Source: Minicystis rosea
GTDB taxonomy: Bacteria > Myxococcota_A > Polyangia > Polyangiales > Polyangiaceae
Reading direction: 5' to 3'
Length of the DNA: 64,000 nucleotides
NCBI GenBank assembly: GCA_001931535.1
Contig: CP016211.1
Span: 2,942,501 to 3,006,500 of the forward strand
Shown here in pieces: positions 27,472 to 36,286 of the stretch. The translations under genes were made by a program, and so were the position numbers. Within the stretch, counting starts at the first letter, position 1. The number at the start of each line of letters is the position of its first letter. The notes under the pieces were generated by a model. It had not been told where the DNA came from. It did no database searches and saw only the letters and a program-made list of their open reading frames with translations.

Positions 27472-29412
27472 CTACGCAATAGCGAGCCCGAGGCTCACGA
27501 GATCGGCGTGGAGCTCCGCTACGAGCGAGCGTGGCGCGTCGTCGATGGGCACGTCGAGCTCGTCACGGCGCACGGCCGTGCAGGCGATCGCGAGCGTGCC
27601 CGACGACTGATTCCACGGCAGGGGCGCGTGCTCGATGACGAGGGAGAAATACGGCCCGATGTGGCGAACATGGTAGGTGTACGGCGTGGTGCGTCCGGCG
27701 ACGTAGCCTCGCTCGTGCAGCCGCGCGAGGAGCCGCGCGACGTCGTGAGGCCCGAGTACGATCTGCGGGAGCGCGGGCGCGAACGCCTCCCTTTCGAGCT
27801 GGAGAAAAGGCTGCGTCGCGATGCGCGAGCGCCAGCCTTCCATCTCTTCGCGCGAGAGATCGATGGGGTGCGCGATCCGCACCGCGTCGTCGATGCTCAC
27901 CGGTTTGGACGCGAGGTCGCGCGGCGCGCCTTCGCCCATCCAGAACGAGCGCCCCTCGCCGGTCATGAAGATCAACCCGGCCGCGATGCGCGCACCGATC
28001 GGATGCTCGACGAAGCGCGCCCGAAACGCGTCCGGCGTGAAGCGGCGCCCGGCCATCATCGCGTGCTCGAACGTCTCACACGCCATGGTCCAAGTGCTCT
28101 CGACGCGCCTGCGGAGCTCTTTGTGGAGCGCCGTCACGGCTTCGACATCCGGCGCGGATGCTCCCCTCGGCTTGGGCAGGCTCTTCTTGAGCTGGCCTTT
28201 CGGGTCGACGAACGAGAGCATTCCGCCGCCGTCGAGGCGCACCGTCGCCGACAGCGATCCGTGCTGCAGCGTCCGCTCTCCCGCATGCGACAGCCCATGC
28301 TCGGGGAGGACCTCGAGCCGCTCGATCGCAGGCATCACGCCCACGAGCGGCCCCACGTGGCGCCACAGCGAGTGTCGATGGCCATGAAAGCGCGCGCTCC
28401 GCATGGCGCGCGCGAGCCATTGGACGGCCTCCGGTCGATCGGTCCTCGTCAGCGCGTTGTGCCGCGCCATGATCTTCTTCGCGTCACCCTTCTCGAAGCG
28501 CGCGCCCTCGGCCTCGATCCACGCATCGCTCGCCCAGATGGCCGCGCCCACGAGCGGAACGTGCGCCGCGAGCGCTTCGCCGGTGCGCCCGTCGAGCCGG
28601 TGGCGTACGCAAGCGAGCAGGAGGATGGCCGAAGCCTCGTCACCTCCATAGGGGACGCTCGTCCGAAGCAGCGCATCGAGCCCGCGCGCCGCATCAGGCG
28701 ACAGCGCCGCGCCGCTCGCCCAACGCCATGGATCGGCAGGAGCCATCGGCGATCCTTGGCCCTTCGCGCGGGCCGCGAGCGTCGCATCGAGCCCGGCGTC
28801 GTCATCGCCGTCGAACGAAGCCATCACCTCGCGAATCGCGCCGTCGCGCAGCCAGGCCACGCGCGTCCAGGCTGCGTGCGCGGGTGTGTCGGCGCCTCCC
28901 AGCGCGAACGCGCTCTCCGACATCTTCGCGCAGACGCCACGCCGCAGGAGCGCGAGCCGCAGCGCCAGCGCCGTCTCGCCGACCTCCTCGTCGCGAAGCG
29001 CTTCGACCAGCGCGCGCGTCGCATCCACATCGGGCGCGCACGCCAGCGTGAAGGCCGCGCCGAGGCGGATCGACGGCGATGGATCGCGCAGCAACGGCAG
29101 CGTCTCGGGCGCCGCACCGGCCCGCAGGAGCCCGCGAACGGCGAGGTCCCGCCGCCGGCCATTCCCGAGCTGCCGCAAGAAGAGCGATCGCGCCTCCACC
29201 GGATGTCGCTCGACGAGCCAAAACAGCGGCGGCAGCGCGTCGAACCAGATGTTTCGGTTCTGCTCCACGAGCGCGAGGAGCGGCGCCACGGCGGCCGCGC
29301 CGATGCGATCGAGATCGCGCATGGCGGCATAGGCCGCGTCGGAGATGACGGCGTTTGCGGAGCTCGCCGCTTCGATGCGCGCGAGGACGTCCGCGAGGGT
29401 AGGGGAGCTCAT
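27472..29412 (-). CDS. HEAT-repeat protein with DUF4132-like C-terminus
   Basis: A 646-residue cytoplasmic protein. Residues about 1-190 are HEAT-like helix pairs (AVAPLLALVEQNRNIWFDAL and DPSPSIRLGAAFTLACAPDV). The last 280 residues resemble the DUF4132 region found with WGR/MolR-type proteins. Key parts are WTMACETFEHAMMAGRRFTP, VEHPIGARIAAGLIF and SIDDAVRIAHPIDLSREEME, the last of which matches the DUF4132 signature of a predicted mixed alpha/beta fold. The function of DUF4132 is not established. The gene is convergent with the methyltransferase gene and stands alone. No good Shine-Dalgarno is seen before ATG 29412. Confidence 0.75.
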   Translation of the reverse strand: MSSPTLADVLARIEAASSANAVISDAAYAAMRDLDRIGAAAVAPLLALVEQNRNIWFDALPPLFWLVERHPVEARSLFLRQLGNGRRRDLAVRGLLRAGAAPETLPLLRDPSPSIRLGAAFTLACAPDVDATRALVEALRDEEVGETALALRLALLRRGVCAKMSESAFALGGADTPAHAAWTRVAWLRDGAIREVMASFDGDDDAGLDATLAARAKGQGSPMAPADPWRWASGAALSPDAARGLDALLRTSVPYGGDEASAILLLACVRHRLDGRTGEALAAHVPLVGAAIWASDAWIEAEGARFEKGDAKKIMARHNALTRTDRPEAVQWLARAMRSARFHGHRHSLWRHVGPLVGVMPAIERLEVLPEHGLSHAGERTLQHGSLSATVRLDGGGMLSFVDPKGQLKKSLPKPRGASAPDVEAVTALHKELRRRVESTWTMACETFEHAMMAGRRFTPDAFRARFVEHPIGARIAAGLIFMTGEGRSFWMGEGAPRDLASKPVSIDDAVRIAHPIDLSREEMEGWRSRIATQPFLQLEREAFAPALPQIVLGPHDVARLLARLHERGYVAGRTTPYTYHVRHIGPYFSLVIEHAPLPWNQSSGTLAIACTAVRRDELDVPIDDAPRSLVAELHADLVSLGLAIA

Positions 29413-29487
29413 CGGGAGCAGGAGAATACGACGCTCGCGCCCGCGTGTTTTGCGGAAGCATCACGAGGTCGCCGGGCACTCATGCAG

Positions 29488-29554
29488 TGCGCTCGCATGA
29501 GCACGCGAGCGCAGGCGAGGGGAGCGCGAGCACTGCGAAGGCGTGAGCCTTCGC
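29488..29554 (-). terminator. Two hairpins after ahcY
   Basis: Immediately downstream of the ahcY stop at 29560 lies GCGAAGGC-GTGA-GCCTTCGC (29535-29554). Further on is TGCGCTCGC (29488-29496) with GCGAGCGCA (29505-29513). Both stems are perfect. Neither has a long T-run, so termination is inferred from position. Confidence 0.6.
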
Positions 29555-29559
29555 GCGGA

Positions 29560-30870
29560 TCAGTAGCGGTAGTTCTCGGGCTTGAACGGGCCTTCGACGG
29601 GCACGCCGAGGTAGTCGGCCTGATCCTTGGTGAGCTTGCTCAGCTCGACGCCGAGCTTGCCGAGGTGGAGGGCGGCCACCTTCTCGTCGAGCTTCTTCGG
29701 GAGGAGGTGCACGCCGGCCGCGAACTTCTCGGTCCAGAGCGCGATCTGCGCGAGCACCTGGTTCGTGAACGAGCAGCTCATGACGAACGACGGGTGGCCG
29801 GTGGCGCAGCCGAGGTTCACGAGGCGGCCCTTGGCGAGGAGCGTGAGGCGCTTGCCGTCGGGGAAGATGTACTGATCGACGAGGGGCTTGACCTCCTCGT
29901 GCTTGAGCTCCTTGTTCGACTCCAGCCACGCGACCTGGATCTCGCTGTCGAAGTGGCCGATGTTGCAGAGGATGGCCTCGTCCTTCATCACCTTGAAGTG
30001 CTCGGCGCGGATGACGTCCTTGCACCCGGTGGCCGTGACGAAGATGTCGCCGATGGGCGCGGCCGACTCCATCGAGCGGACCTCGTAGCCCTCCATCGCG
30101 GCCTGGAGCGCGCAGATGGGATCGACCTCGGTGACGATGACGCGCGCGCCGAGACCGCGGAGCGCCTCGGCCGAGCCCTTGCCCACGTCGCCGTGGCCAC
30201 AGACGACCGCGATCTTGCCCGCGAACATCACGTCCGTCGCGCGCTTGATGGCGTCGCCGAGCGACTCGCGGCAGCCGTAGAGGTTGTCGAACTTCGACTT
30301 GGTGACCGAGTCGTTGACGTTGATGGCCGGGCACTTGAGCTTGCCCTGCTTGCTCATCTCGTAGAGGCGGTGCACGCCCGTGGTCGTCTCCTCGGAGAGG
30401 CCGCGGATGCCGTCGGGCCCGTCGAAGAAGTGCGGGTGCTTCTCGTGGATCCAGATCGTGAGATCCCCGCCGTCGTCGAGGATCATGTTCGGGCCCTTGC
30501 CGCCCTTGAACGCCTTGAGCTGCTGCTCGAGGCACCAATCGTACTCCTCGAGCGTCTCGCCCTTCCAAGCGAAGACGGGAATGCCCGCAGCGGCGATGGC
30601 GGCGGCCGCGTGATCCTGCGTCGAGTAGATGTTGCAGCTCGTCCAGGTCACCTCGGCGCCGAGCTCGACCAGCGTCTCGATGAGCACCGCGGTCTGGATG
30701 GTCATGTGCAGGCAGCCCGCGACGCGCGCGCCCTTGAGCGGCTTCGACTTGCCGTACTCGGCGCGCAGGGCCATGAGCCCGGGCATCTCCTTCTCGGCGA
30801 TGCGGATCTCCTTGCGGCCGAAATCGGCGAGCTTGATGTCGGCGACCTTGTAATTCGTGCTCTGGGTCAT
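29560..30870 (-). CDS. ahcY: Adenosylhomocysteinase (S-adenosylhomocysteine hydrolase)
   Basis: A 436-residue enzyme that splits S-adenosylhomocysteine into homocysteine and adenosine, removing the product inhibitor of methyltransferases. Conserved features include [39 protein letters not shown], the NAD-binding [20 protein letters not shown] and the C-terminal family end KPENYRY. The length matches the short (animal-like) form that lacks the roughly 40-residue insert of many bacterial enzymes. ATG 30870 is preceded by AGAGGA. It lies 97 nt downstream of an ArsR-methyltransferase regulator on the same strand and probably shares its transcript, which gives a feedback unit for the methylation cycle. 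No SAH riboswitch was recognised in the gap. Confidence 0.97.
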   Translation of the reverse strand: MTQSTNYKVADIKLADFGRKEIRIAEKEMPGLMALRAEYGKSKPLKGARVAGCLHMTIQTAVLIETLVELGAEVTWTSCNIYSTQDHAAAAIAAAGIPVFAWKGETLEEYDWCLEQQLKAFKGGKGPNMILDDGGDLTIWIHEKHPHFFDGPDGIRGLSEETTTGVHRLYEMSKQGKLKCPAINVNDSVTKSKFDNLYGCRESLGDAIKRATDVMFAGKIAVVCGHGDVGKGSAEALRGLGARVIVTEVDPICALQAAMEGYEVRSMESAAPIGDIFVTATGCKDVIRAEHFKVMKDEAILCNIGHFDSEIQVAWLESNKELKHEEVKPLVDQYIFPDGKRLTLLAKGRLVNLGCATGHPSFVMSCSFTNQVLAQIALWTEKFAAGVHLLPKKLDEKVAALHLGKLGVELSKLTKDQADYLGVPVEGPFKPENYRY

Positions 30871-30967
30871 GGCTCTTCGGTCCTCTTCTTGAAATCGACG
30901 AAATCGACTGTTGCGAAATTCGGAAAACGTCAGGCGCGCAGCGTCGGGGCTCGGCGTGGCCCCATCG

Positions 30968-32047
30968 TCACGAGCGCCGGGGTTTGGTGCCTCGTGCAGC
31001 GTCGTCACCATCGCCTCGGAACCCGACGAGGAGCTGCCAGGCGAGGTGTCGATCGGGGCCCTCGCCTTGCCACGCGGCGGGGAGGCGCTGCCAGTGGATG
31101 TCGACGAGCCCGGCTGATTTGCCGAGCCGCTTGAGCTCGCGCGGCTCGAAGCCGAGCCACAGATCGGCCTCGCGCTCGCGCAGCGCTTGATCTTCGTGAG
31201 CCTCGTAGTCGAGGAGGACCACGGCGCCGCCGCGATCACCCGGCTCGGGCGGGCGGCAGAGCTCGACCAAGGCACGCACGGCGCGCGCTGGAACGGGCGC
31301 GTGATGAAGCACGCGCGACGCGAAGACCACATCCGCGCCGCCGCCCTCGGCCGCATGGCCCATCACCTTGGCGAGGGCCGCGCGCACCTCGGGCCCATCA
31401 ATCTCGCCGCGCACCAGCGTGACGTTGCCGAGCTCGCGCCGGCGCACCCGCTCCGACGCGAGCACGAGCTGCGCATCGGCGCGATCGAGGGCGATCACCT
31501 TCTCGAACACGGGGGCCAGCACCTCGAGGAGCGCGCCGTCCCCGGTGCCGACGTCGATCGCGAGCCGGCGATGCGCGAGGAGCGGCGCGAACGCCGCCAA
31601 GTACGCCGAGAGCTCCGCCGGAGGCCCGACGCGCGCCGGCCGCCCGCTCCGCGCGAAGAACTCCCGCGTCTCCGCGTCGCGACGACCGATGATCTCCTCG
31701 ATCCGATCGAGCGTCCCATCCGCCCGGCACGACGCGATCCCCGCGCCCACTGCATCCGCGACGACGGGATCATCCTTCGCGCCGGAGGCGAGCCGAAGCA
31801 GCGTCCACGTGCCCTGCCTGCGCGCGGACAGCAGCCCCGCATCGCGCAGCGCCGCCGCATGACGAGACACCTTGGGCTGACCTTCTCGAAGCAGCTCGGC
31901 GAGCTCGCCGACCCCCAGCTCTTCCACGGAGGTGAGCGCGAGGAGACGAGGCCGGACCGGATCGGCGAGGAGCCGATAAAGCTCCCACCGCGCACCCGCA
32001 TCACCGCGGGGCGGAGATAGACGATCCGAGTCCTCCGTGGCAGCCAC
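30968..32047 (-). CDS. ArsR-family regulator fused to SAM-methyltransferase domain (SahR-like)
   Basis: A 359-residue protein. Residues 20-95 are an ArsR-type winged helix ([20 protein letters not shown], then [20 protein letters not shown]). Residues 150-330 are a class I SAM-binding fold ([20 protein letters not shown], and [17 protein letters not shown]). ArsR-methyltransferase fusions beside ahcY are known as sensors of the methionine/SAH cycle (SahR type), in which the methyltransferase fold binds SAH as ligand. That role is inferred here from architecture and the adjacent ahcY. The start is GTG 32047. It has no Shine-Dalgarno but lies 7 nt after a good -10 element, suggesting a leaderless message. 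Autoregulation is likely, because the operator fills its promoter. Confidence 0.87.
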   Translation of the reverse strand: MAATEDSDRLSPPRGDAGARWELYRLLADPVRPRLLALTSVEELGVGELAELLREGQPKVSRHAAALRDAGLLSARRQGTWTLLRLASGAKDDPVVADAVGAGIASCRADGTLDRIEEIIGRRDAETREFFARSGRPARVGPPAELSAYLAAFAPLLAHRRLAIDVGTGDGALLEVLAPVFEKVIALDRADAQLVLASERVRRRELGNVTLVRGEIDGPEVRAALAKVMGHAAEGGGADVVFASRVLHHAPVPARAVRALVELCRPPEPGDRGGAVVLLDYEAHEDQALREREADLWLGFEPRELKRLGKSAGLVDIHWQRLPAAWQGEGPDRHLAWQLLVGFRGDGDDAARGTKPRRS

Positions 32048-32053
32048 GGACTC

Positions 32054-32082
32054 GTTCTATGCATTCATGCGCATAGATGCAA
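32054..32082 (-). promoter_or_regulatory. Sigma-70-like promoter with two GCATnnATGC operators in its spacer
   Basis: Read leftward, TTGCAT (32082-32077) and TAGAAC (32059-32054) are separated by exactly 17 nt. GTG 32047 falls where transcription should begin. Two adjacent decamers, GCATAGATGC (32071-32080) and GCATTCATGC (32061-32070), each have GCAT/ATGC arms. Together they also form a larger dyad, TCTATGC...GCATAGA. The decamers cover the spacer and touch the -35, which is an ideal position for repression by the ArsR-type protein. Confidence 0.72.
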
Positions 32083-32235
32083 TAAGAAAGAATCCGGCCG
32101 CCCGCGTACACTCTTGGGGCTGTCGGCGGACGTCGCGTCGTCCATGCTCTCCCGCCTCGACGGGACGAGCTCGGACGGACGCGGAGCGATGGCAAGAGAC
32201 ATGCTCTCGGCATCGCTCGAGGGTCGCGAGCACGC

Positions 32236-32820
32236 TCAGCGCGGCGCTTCGTCTTCGGTAAGCAGGCGCCGCGCCTCGTGGGCTTCGCGTAGCTCGCGAT
32301 CGATCTTCGTGCCCACGCGGCGGATCATGATCCACGCGAGCGCGATGGACGCGAGGCATGTCGCGGCGGTCGTCGCCGCCGGGCCCGGCTGGAACTGGCC
32401 CGTTGCGATCATGGTGGCCGTCATGGTTCCCATGGTGCCCGCGATGCCTGCACCGATGAGCCAGGGCATCCAGCGCATCATGCGGCGACGGCCGGCGTGA
32501 CGTCGCTCGAGGCCCTCGAGGAGCGCGAGCGGCGCCGAGCCATCGTCGCGAAAGCCGCCGCGCATGGAGACATGCACGATGACGACGATGGCCAGCGTCA
32601 CGAGCACGGTCATCACCGGCTCGGAGGCCCCAACGAGGTCGCGGGCGCGTGCGAGCGCCCGGATCGCGAAGCCGAGCTGCACGGCGACGATCGCGTAGAT
32701 CCCTACGAAGCCCAAGATCAACCGGCGCCGATCGGACTCGGCGCGCTTCACGATGGACGGCATCGGTCTTCCTCCTTGTTTGAAGGTCGCCTTGAAGCGC
32801 TCCCACTCTGCGTCGCTCAT
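32236..32820 (-). CDS. Four-helix membrane protein coupled to ECF sigma factor (putative anti-sigma)
   Basis: A 194-residue protein that starts at ATG 32820 inside an ATGA overlap with the sigma gene's stop. The cytoplasmic start is SDAEWERFKATFKQGGRPMP. Four hydrophobic segments follow (LILGFVGIYAIVAVQLGFAI, VMTVLVTLAIVVIVHVSM, WMPWLIGAGIAGTMGTMTAT and a fourth near AATCLASIALAWIMI), then a charged tail. No zinc-binding anti-sigma motif is present. Coupling to the sigma factor and the membrane location suggest an anti-sigma or sensory partner. The evidence is positional only. Confidence 0.7.
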   Translation of the reverse strand: MSDAEWERFKATFKQGGRPMPSIVKRAESDRRRLILGFVGIYAIVAVQLGFAIRALARARDLVGASEPVMTVLVTLAIVVIVHVSMRGGFRDDGSAPLALLEGLERRHAGRRRMMRWMPWLIGAGIAGTMGTMTATMIATGQFQPGPAATTAATCLASIALAWIMIRRVGTKIDRELREAHEARRLLTEDEAPR

Positions 32821-33317
32821 GGCGTCTCCATTTCTCTGCGGAGCGCGGCGCGCGCGCGGCTGAGCCGAACGGCGACGTTCTCCACGCTGATCCCCAAGCA
32901 CGCGGCGATCTCCACGTGCGGCATGTCTTCGAGCGCGAGCGTGAGCACCTGGCGCAACGCCACCGGCAGCGCGCGGATGGCGACGAACAGCCGCTCGACG
33001 TCTTGACGATCGGCGGCCCGCGTTTCGGGGCCGGGCGCGGTGTCGGCGATCTCGGGTGGAGCCTCGTCACCCGTGGCTTCGCGCGCGATCCGACGGCGCG
33101 CGACGTACGAGAGGCCGCGGTTGTGCGCGATGCGGAACGCGAACGTCCGCTCCGAGCACTCGCCGCGGAACCCCGGCAGCGCCTGCCACACGGCGAACGC
33201 GATGTCCTGCGCGAGATCGTCCTGATCGGTGGGGCGCGCATAGCTCGCGACCACACGGCCGAGCCCCGGCCCATGGTCCCGCATGATCGCGGCGAAGCGC
33301 TGCTCTCGCTGGCTCAC
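32817..33317 (-). CDS. ECF-type RNA polymerase sigma factor
   Basis: A 166-residue sigma-70 family protein with region 2 (DQDDLAQDIAFAVWQALPGF, where the core-binding and -10 recognition helices lie) and region 4 (LRQVLTLALEDMPHVEIAAC, then LGISVENVAVRLSRARAALR, the -35-binding helix-turn-helix). The linker is short, as in ECF (group 4) factors. The start is GTG 33317. The downstream gene overlaps by 4 nt and encodes a membrane protein, the usual arrangement for an ECF factor and its regulator. The stimulus and target promoters are not visible. Confidence 0.92.
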   Translation of the reverse strand: MSQREQRFAAIMRDHGPGLGRVVASYARPTDQDDLAQDIAFAVWQALPGFRGECSERTFAFRIAHNRGLSYVARRRIAREATGDEAPPEIADTAPGPETRAADRQDVERLFVAIRALPVALRQVLTLALEDMPHVEIAACLGISVENVAVRLSRARAALRREMETP

Positions 33318-33428
33318 GGTCGGGTAGTCCGGGCTGGGTCGCGGACCTTACAACGCGCGCGTCGAATTTTTGCTGGGCCCCGGATCAGGGAATGGACAGC
33401 GGCCCTGCATGCCTCGAAACTGCGCTGA

Positions 33429-34385
33429 ATGACCCAAGGTTCCGGTCCTCCGTACGCGCCTCCTTACCCCTATGCGGGCGGCCCGCCGCCGCAGGCCGAT
33501 GCGCAACCTGCTCCAGGCGCACCGCCGGGTGGACATCCGGGCCAACAAGCCGGCTACGGACCGCCGCAGGGATACGGCCCGCAACAGGTTGGATACGCGC
33601 CGCCGGGTGGGCCGCAACAAGCGGGATACGGGCCGCCGGGTGGGCCACAGCAAGTTGGATACGGGCCGCCGCAAGCTGGGTACGGGCAACCGGGTGGGCC
33701 GCAACAACCGGGATATGGGCCGCCGCCGGGTGCTTATCCCGGCCAGCAAGCGGGCTACGGACCGCCACCGGGTGGGCCGCAGCACGCGGGATATGGGCCG
33801 CCGCCGGGTGCCTATCCCGGGCAGCAAGCGGGCTACGCGCCGCCGCCTGGATATGGCGGTCCGCAGGCGGGACACGCGCAGGGGTACGCGCCTCCGCCGG
33901 CGTGGAATGGGCCGGCGCCGAACCTCGTGCCGGGACACGAGCAGCCTCACGCGGGCTATGCGGCGCCGACCAACCCGTATGCGCCGGCCAGTGATTGGGC
34001 TGCGGATCCGCCGAACACGAGCACGCACGGCGACGCGGCCGGCGAGCATCTGACGATGAAGCGCGGGCGCTTCTCGGCGTGGCCGTACGTCGTGCTGGCG
34101 TTCCTCGCCGAGATCTTCCTCGTGGGGCTGATCCCGTCGTCGATCCTCGGTGTGATCCTCGATGCGGCCGGCGCGCCGCGCGAGGCGGCGGGCTTCGCCG
34201 TGATCGCGGGCATGCTCGTCGGGATCCCGGTGGCCTACTTCGTCTTCCGGGATCGCTGGCGCTGCATCGAGGCCTTCTCGAGCCGCTTCTGTGTGGGCCT
34301 CATGAACATCTCCATCCTCTTCGTGCCCGCCATCGCGCTCGTGTACGCCAACGTTCGCGGCTTCCAGAAGCTCGCGCGCAAGTAG
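33429..34385 (+). CDS. Tyr/Gly/Pro/Gln-rich repeat protein with three C-terminal membrane helices
   Basis: A 318-residue protein. Residues about 8-190 are low-complexity repeats built from [10 protein letters not shown] and [10 protein letters not shown] units, the kind of tract that is disordered or sticky and often lies in the cytoplasm or at the cell surface. The last 105 residues hold three hydrophobic segments ([38 protein letters not shown] and [16 protein letters not shown]). Small myxobacterial membrane proteins with such tails are common, but their function is unknown. The repeats vary between 8 and 13 residues. No signal peptide is present. It is divergent from the sigma-factor gene. 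Confidence 0.8.
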   Translation: MTQGSGPPYAPPYPYAGGPPPQADAQPAPGAPPGGHPGQQAGYGPPQGYGPQQVGYAPPGGPQQAGYGPPGGPQQVGYGPPQAGYGQPGGPQQPGYGPPPGAYPGQQAGYGPPPGGPQHAGYGPPPGAYPGQQAGYAPPPGYGGPQAGHAQGYAPPPAWNGPAPNLVPGHEQPHAGYAAPTNPYAPASDWAADPPNTSTHGDAAGEHLTMKRGRFSAWPYVVLAFLAEIFLVGLIPSSILGVILDAAGAPREAAGFAVIAGMLVGIPVAYFVFRDRWRCIEAFSSRFCVGLMNISILFVPAIALVYANVRGFQKLARK

Positions 34386-34423
34386 CGCTTTCGCTCGCGC
34401 GCCGTCCGGCGCATGACCCGGGC

Positions 34424-34918
34424 ATGATCTCGCTCCGCGCGGCGACCGCCGCCGATGTCCCGCTCATCCTCGCGCTCGTGCGCGAGCTCGCCGACTACGA
34501 GCGCGAGCCCGACGCCGTGGTCGCCACCGAGGCCGATCTAATGCGCGACGGATTCGGCGAAGCGGCGCGGTTCCACGTTCTGCTCGCCGAGAAGGACGGC
34601 GTGCCGGCGGGCTTCGCGTTCTACTTCTTCAGCTACTCCACGTGGCGCGGCCGCCCGGTGCTCTACCTCGAGGATCTCTTCGTGCGGCCCGAGCACCGCA
34701 AGCACGGCATCGGCCTCGCGCTCATGCGGCGGCTCGCGCGCGTCGCGGTCGACCTCGGCTGCCCGCGGTTCGTCTGGGAGGTCCTCGATTGGAACGAGCC
34801 CGCGCTGCGCTTCTATGCGTCGATCGGCGCCGAAGTCCTGCGCCCGTGGCTCAACGTCCGCCTCGACGGCGAAGCGCTCGCCCGCCTGGCCGCGGAGGAT
34901 TCCGTCCCACGAGCTTGA
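34424..34918 (+). CDS. GNAT family N-acetyltransferase, diamine acetyltransferase-like
   Basis: A 164-residue GNAT enzyme. The order of motifs fits the SSAT/thialysine acetyltransferase branch: an N-terminal strand-helix (ISLRAATAADVPLILALVRE) and a central strand with FAFYFFSYSTWRGRPVLYLE. The CoA-binding loop is in LFVRPEHRKHGIGLALMRRL, and the end is WEVLDWNEPALRFYASIGAE. Related enzymes acetylate polyamines or amino-acid analogues with acetyl-CoA. The substrate is not certain. The start is ATG 34424, 38 nt after the upstream gene. It is probably cotranscribed with its neighbours on the plus strand. Confidence 0.88.
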   Translation: MISLRAATAADVPLILALVRELADYEREPDAVVATEADLMRDGFGEAARFHVLLAEKDGVPAGFAFYFFSYSTWRGRPVLYLEDLFVRPEHRKHGIGLALMRRLARVAVDLGCPRFVWEVLDWNEPALRFYASIGAEVLRPWLNVRLDGEALARLAAEDSVPRA

Positions 34919-34954
34919 GCCCCCCGATCCGCCGACAGTAGGATGCGCCCCATC

Positions 34955-36241
34955 ATGGCCGAGCCCAGCACCGCGCCCAGCAACGAAGATCCCACGGAGA
35001 AGCCGGAGAACACCCCGGCCAGAGAGGCGACGACCTCCGCCGAGCCCACTGCCAAGGTCGAGGACACCGGAGAGACCGTCGCCGCATCGGCGAGCGAGCA
35101 AGCGGTGAAGGCGGACGATCAAGAGGCGAAGGCCGAGCACCAAGAGGCTTCCAGCGATCGGCAGGAGGCTTCGGCGAACGAGCCGGAGGCGAAGAAGCAA
35201 GAGGCGGCAGCGGACGAGCAAGCGACGTCGCCGAGCAAGGACGAAGCTTCCAGCGCGACGGCGAGCACCGCGCCGGTGGCGAGTGAAGCAGCCGGCGAGG
35301 CGCCCGCGAAGAGCACGGCTCCAGCAGCGGCAACATCTGCGAGCGCCGCAACGGGCGAGGCACCGCCGGAACGACGCCGCCGCATCATCGACATGCGCCG
35401 CCCGCGCCCCGCGGATCCCGAGCAAGCTGCTGCGAGCTCCGGCGCAGGGACGCCGGCGCGTCGCCCGGAGGAGCGTGCGGCCATCGCAGCTCGGCAGGCC
35501 GAGCCCGCGAAGAAGATCGAGACCACCGTCGCGGCACCGGCGCCCAAGCAAGAGCGATCGGGCTCGCCGGAGCGTGCAACCGATCGGGGACCGTCGCAGG
35601 ATCGCGATCGCGGACCGCAGCGCGATCGTTCGTTCGGTCGCGATCGTTCGTTCGATCGGGATCGCAGGCCGCGACCTTCGTTCGATCGGGATCGCCGGCC
35701 CGAAGGGCGCCCGTCGTCCGACGAGCCGCGTGCGCCGCGTGCGGAGCCGCAACAACAAGCAGCGCCTGCACCTGCGCCGAAGCCGGTCGTGCGGCCGGCG
35801 CCTCCGCCCCCCGCGCCCGAGCCGGAGCCCGTGGCCAAGGTGGAGCCGCCGCCGGCCCCGCTTCCGAACAAGCCCGTTTTCCCGAAGAAGAAGAAGGCCG
35901 CCCTCACGCCGAAGGAGGCGCTCGCGCTCAAAGTGAAGGACCGCGCCGCCAAGCAGGCCGCGCGGGTCGCGCGGGTCGAGGTGCAGGCCGAGCGCGAGGA
36001 GCCGACGGCAACGACCAGCGAGCGCAGCGAGAGCAGCGAAGCGCCCGCGCCGAAGGTCGAGAAGGTCGATCGCAAGGCCGCGGTCGCGAAGACGGAGCGG
36101 CGGCCCGCGAAGGCGGCCCGGGTCGAGAAGAAGCCCGAGCCGGTCGAAGAAGAGGAGGCCCCGCCGCCGAAGAAGCTCGGCTTCTTCGATCGGCTCTTCG
36201 GCTTCTTCCGCAAGCCCAAGCAGGCCGCGTCGGACGAGTAG
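34955..36241 (+). CDS. Disordered Ala/Glu/Pro/Arg-rich protein with amphipathic C-terminus
   Basis: A protein of about 428 residues with almost no predicted globular core. Residues 1-150 are Ala/Glu/Lys/Thr-rich. Residues about 205-240 are an Arg-Asp tract (DRSFGRDRSFDRDRRPRPSF). A proline-rich stretch and a lysine/glutamate-rich stretch follow. The C-terminus ends in a hydrophobic-basic segment, KKLGFFDRLFGFFRKPKQ, which could form a membrane-binding or protein-docking amphipathic helix. The composition still follows the genome's codon bias, so it appears to be a real gene. ATG 34955 is preferred over ATG 34943, although ribosome sites are weak for both. No family is recognised. Confidence 0.68.
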   Translation: MAEPSTAPSNEDPTEKPENTPAREATTSAEPTAKVEDTGETVAASASEQAVKADDQEAKAEHQEASSDRQEASANEPEAKKQEAAADEQATSPSKDEASSATASTAPVASEAAGEAPAKSTAPAAATSASAATGEAPPERRRRIIDMRRPRPADPEQAAASSGAGTPARRPEERAAIAARQAEPAKKIETTVAAPAPKQERSGSPERATDRGPSQDRDRGPQRDRSFGRDRSFDRDRRPRPSFDRDRRPEGRPSSDEPRAPRAEPQQQAAPAPAPKPVVRPAPPPPAPEPEPVAKVEPPPAPLPNKPVFPKKKKAALTPKEALALKVKDRAAKQAARVARVEVQAEREEPTATTSERSESSEAPAPKVEKVDRKAAVAKTERRPAKAARVEKKPEPVEEEEAPPPKKLGFFDRLFGFFRKPKQAASDE

Positions 36242-36261
36242 CCACGCGCTTCGACGAAGCA

Positions 36262-36286
36262 ACGCCGCGCCACGACGGCGCGGCGT
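36262..36286. terminator. Bidirectional terminator hairpin between convergent genes
   Basis: A perfect 10-bp stem, ACGCCGCGCC-ACGAC-GGCGCGGCGT, lies between the ends of the plus-strand gene (36241) and the minus-strand gene (36286). Its last base touches the minus-strand stop codon. There is no T-run; the symmetry and position suggest it serves both genes. Confidence 0.65.

Noticed and set aside
29480..30568. A 362-codon minus-strand frame overlapping ahcY
   Set aside because: It is an alternate frame of ahcY with Arg/Gly-rich nonsense sequence.
30871..30967. S-adenosylhomocysteine riboswitch upstream of ahcY
   Set aside because: The 97-nt gap shows no structure I can match to the SAH riboswitch consensus, and a DNA-binding SAH-type regulator with a plausible operator explains control.
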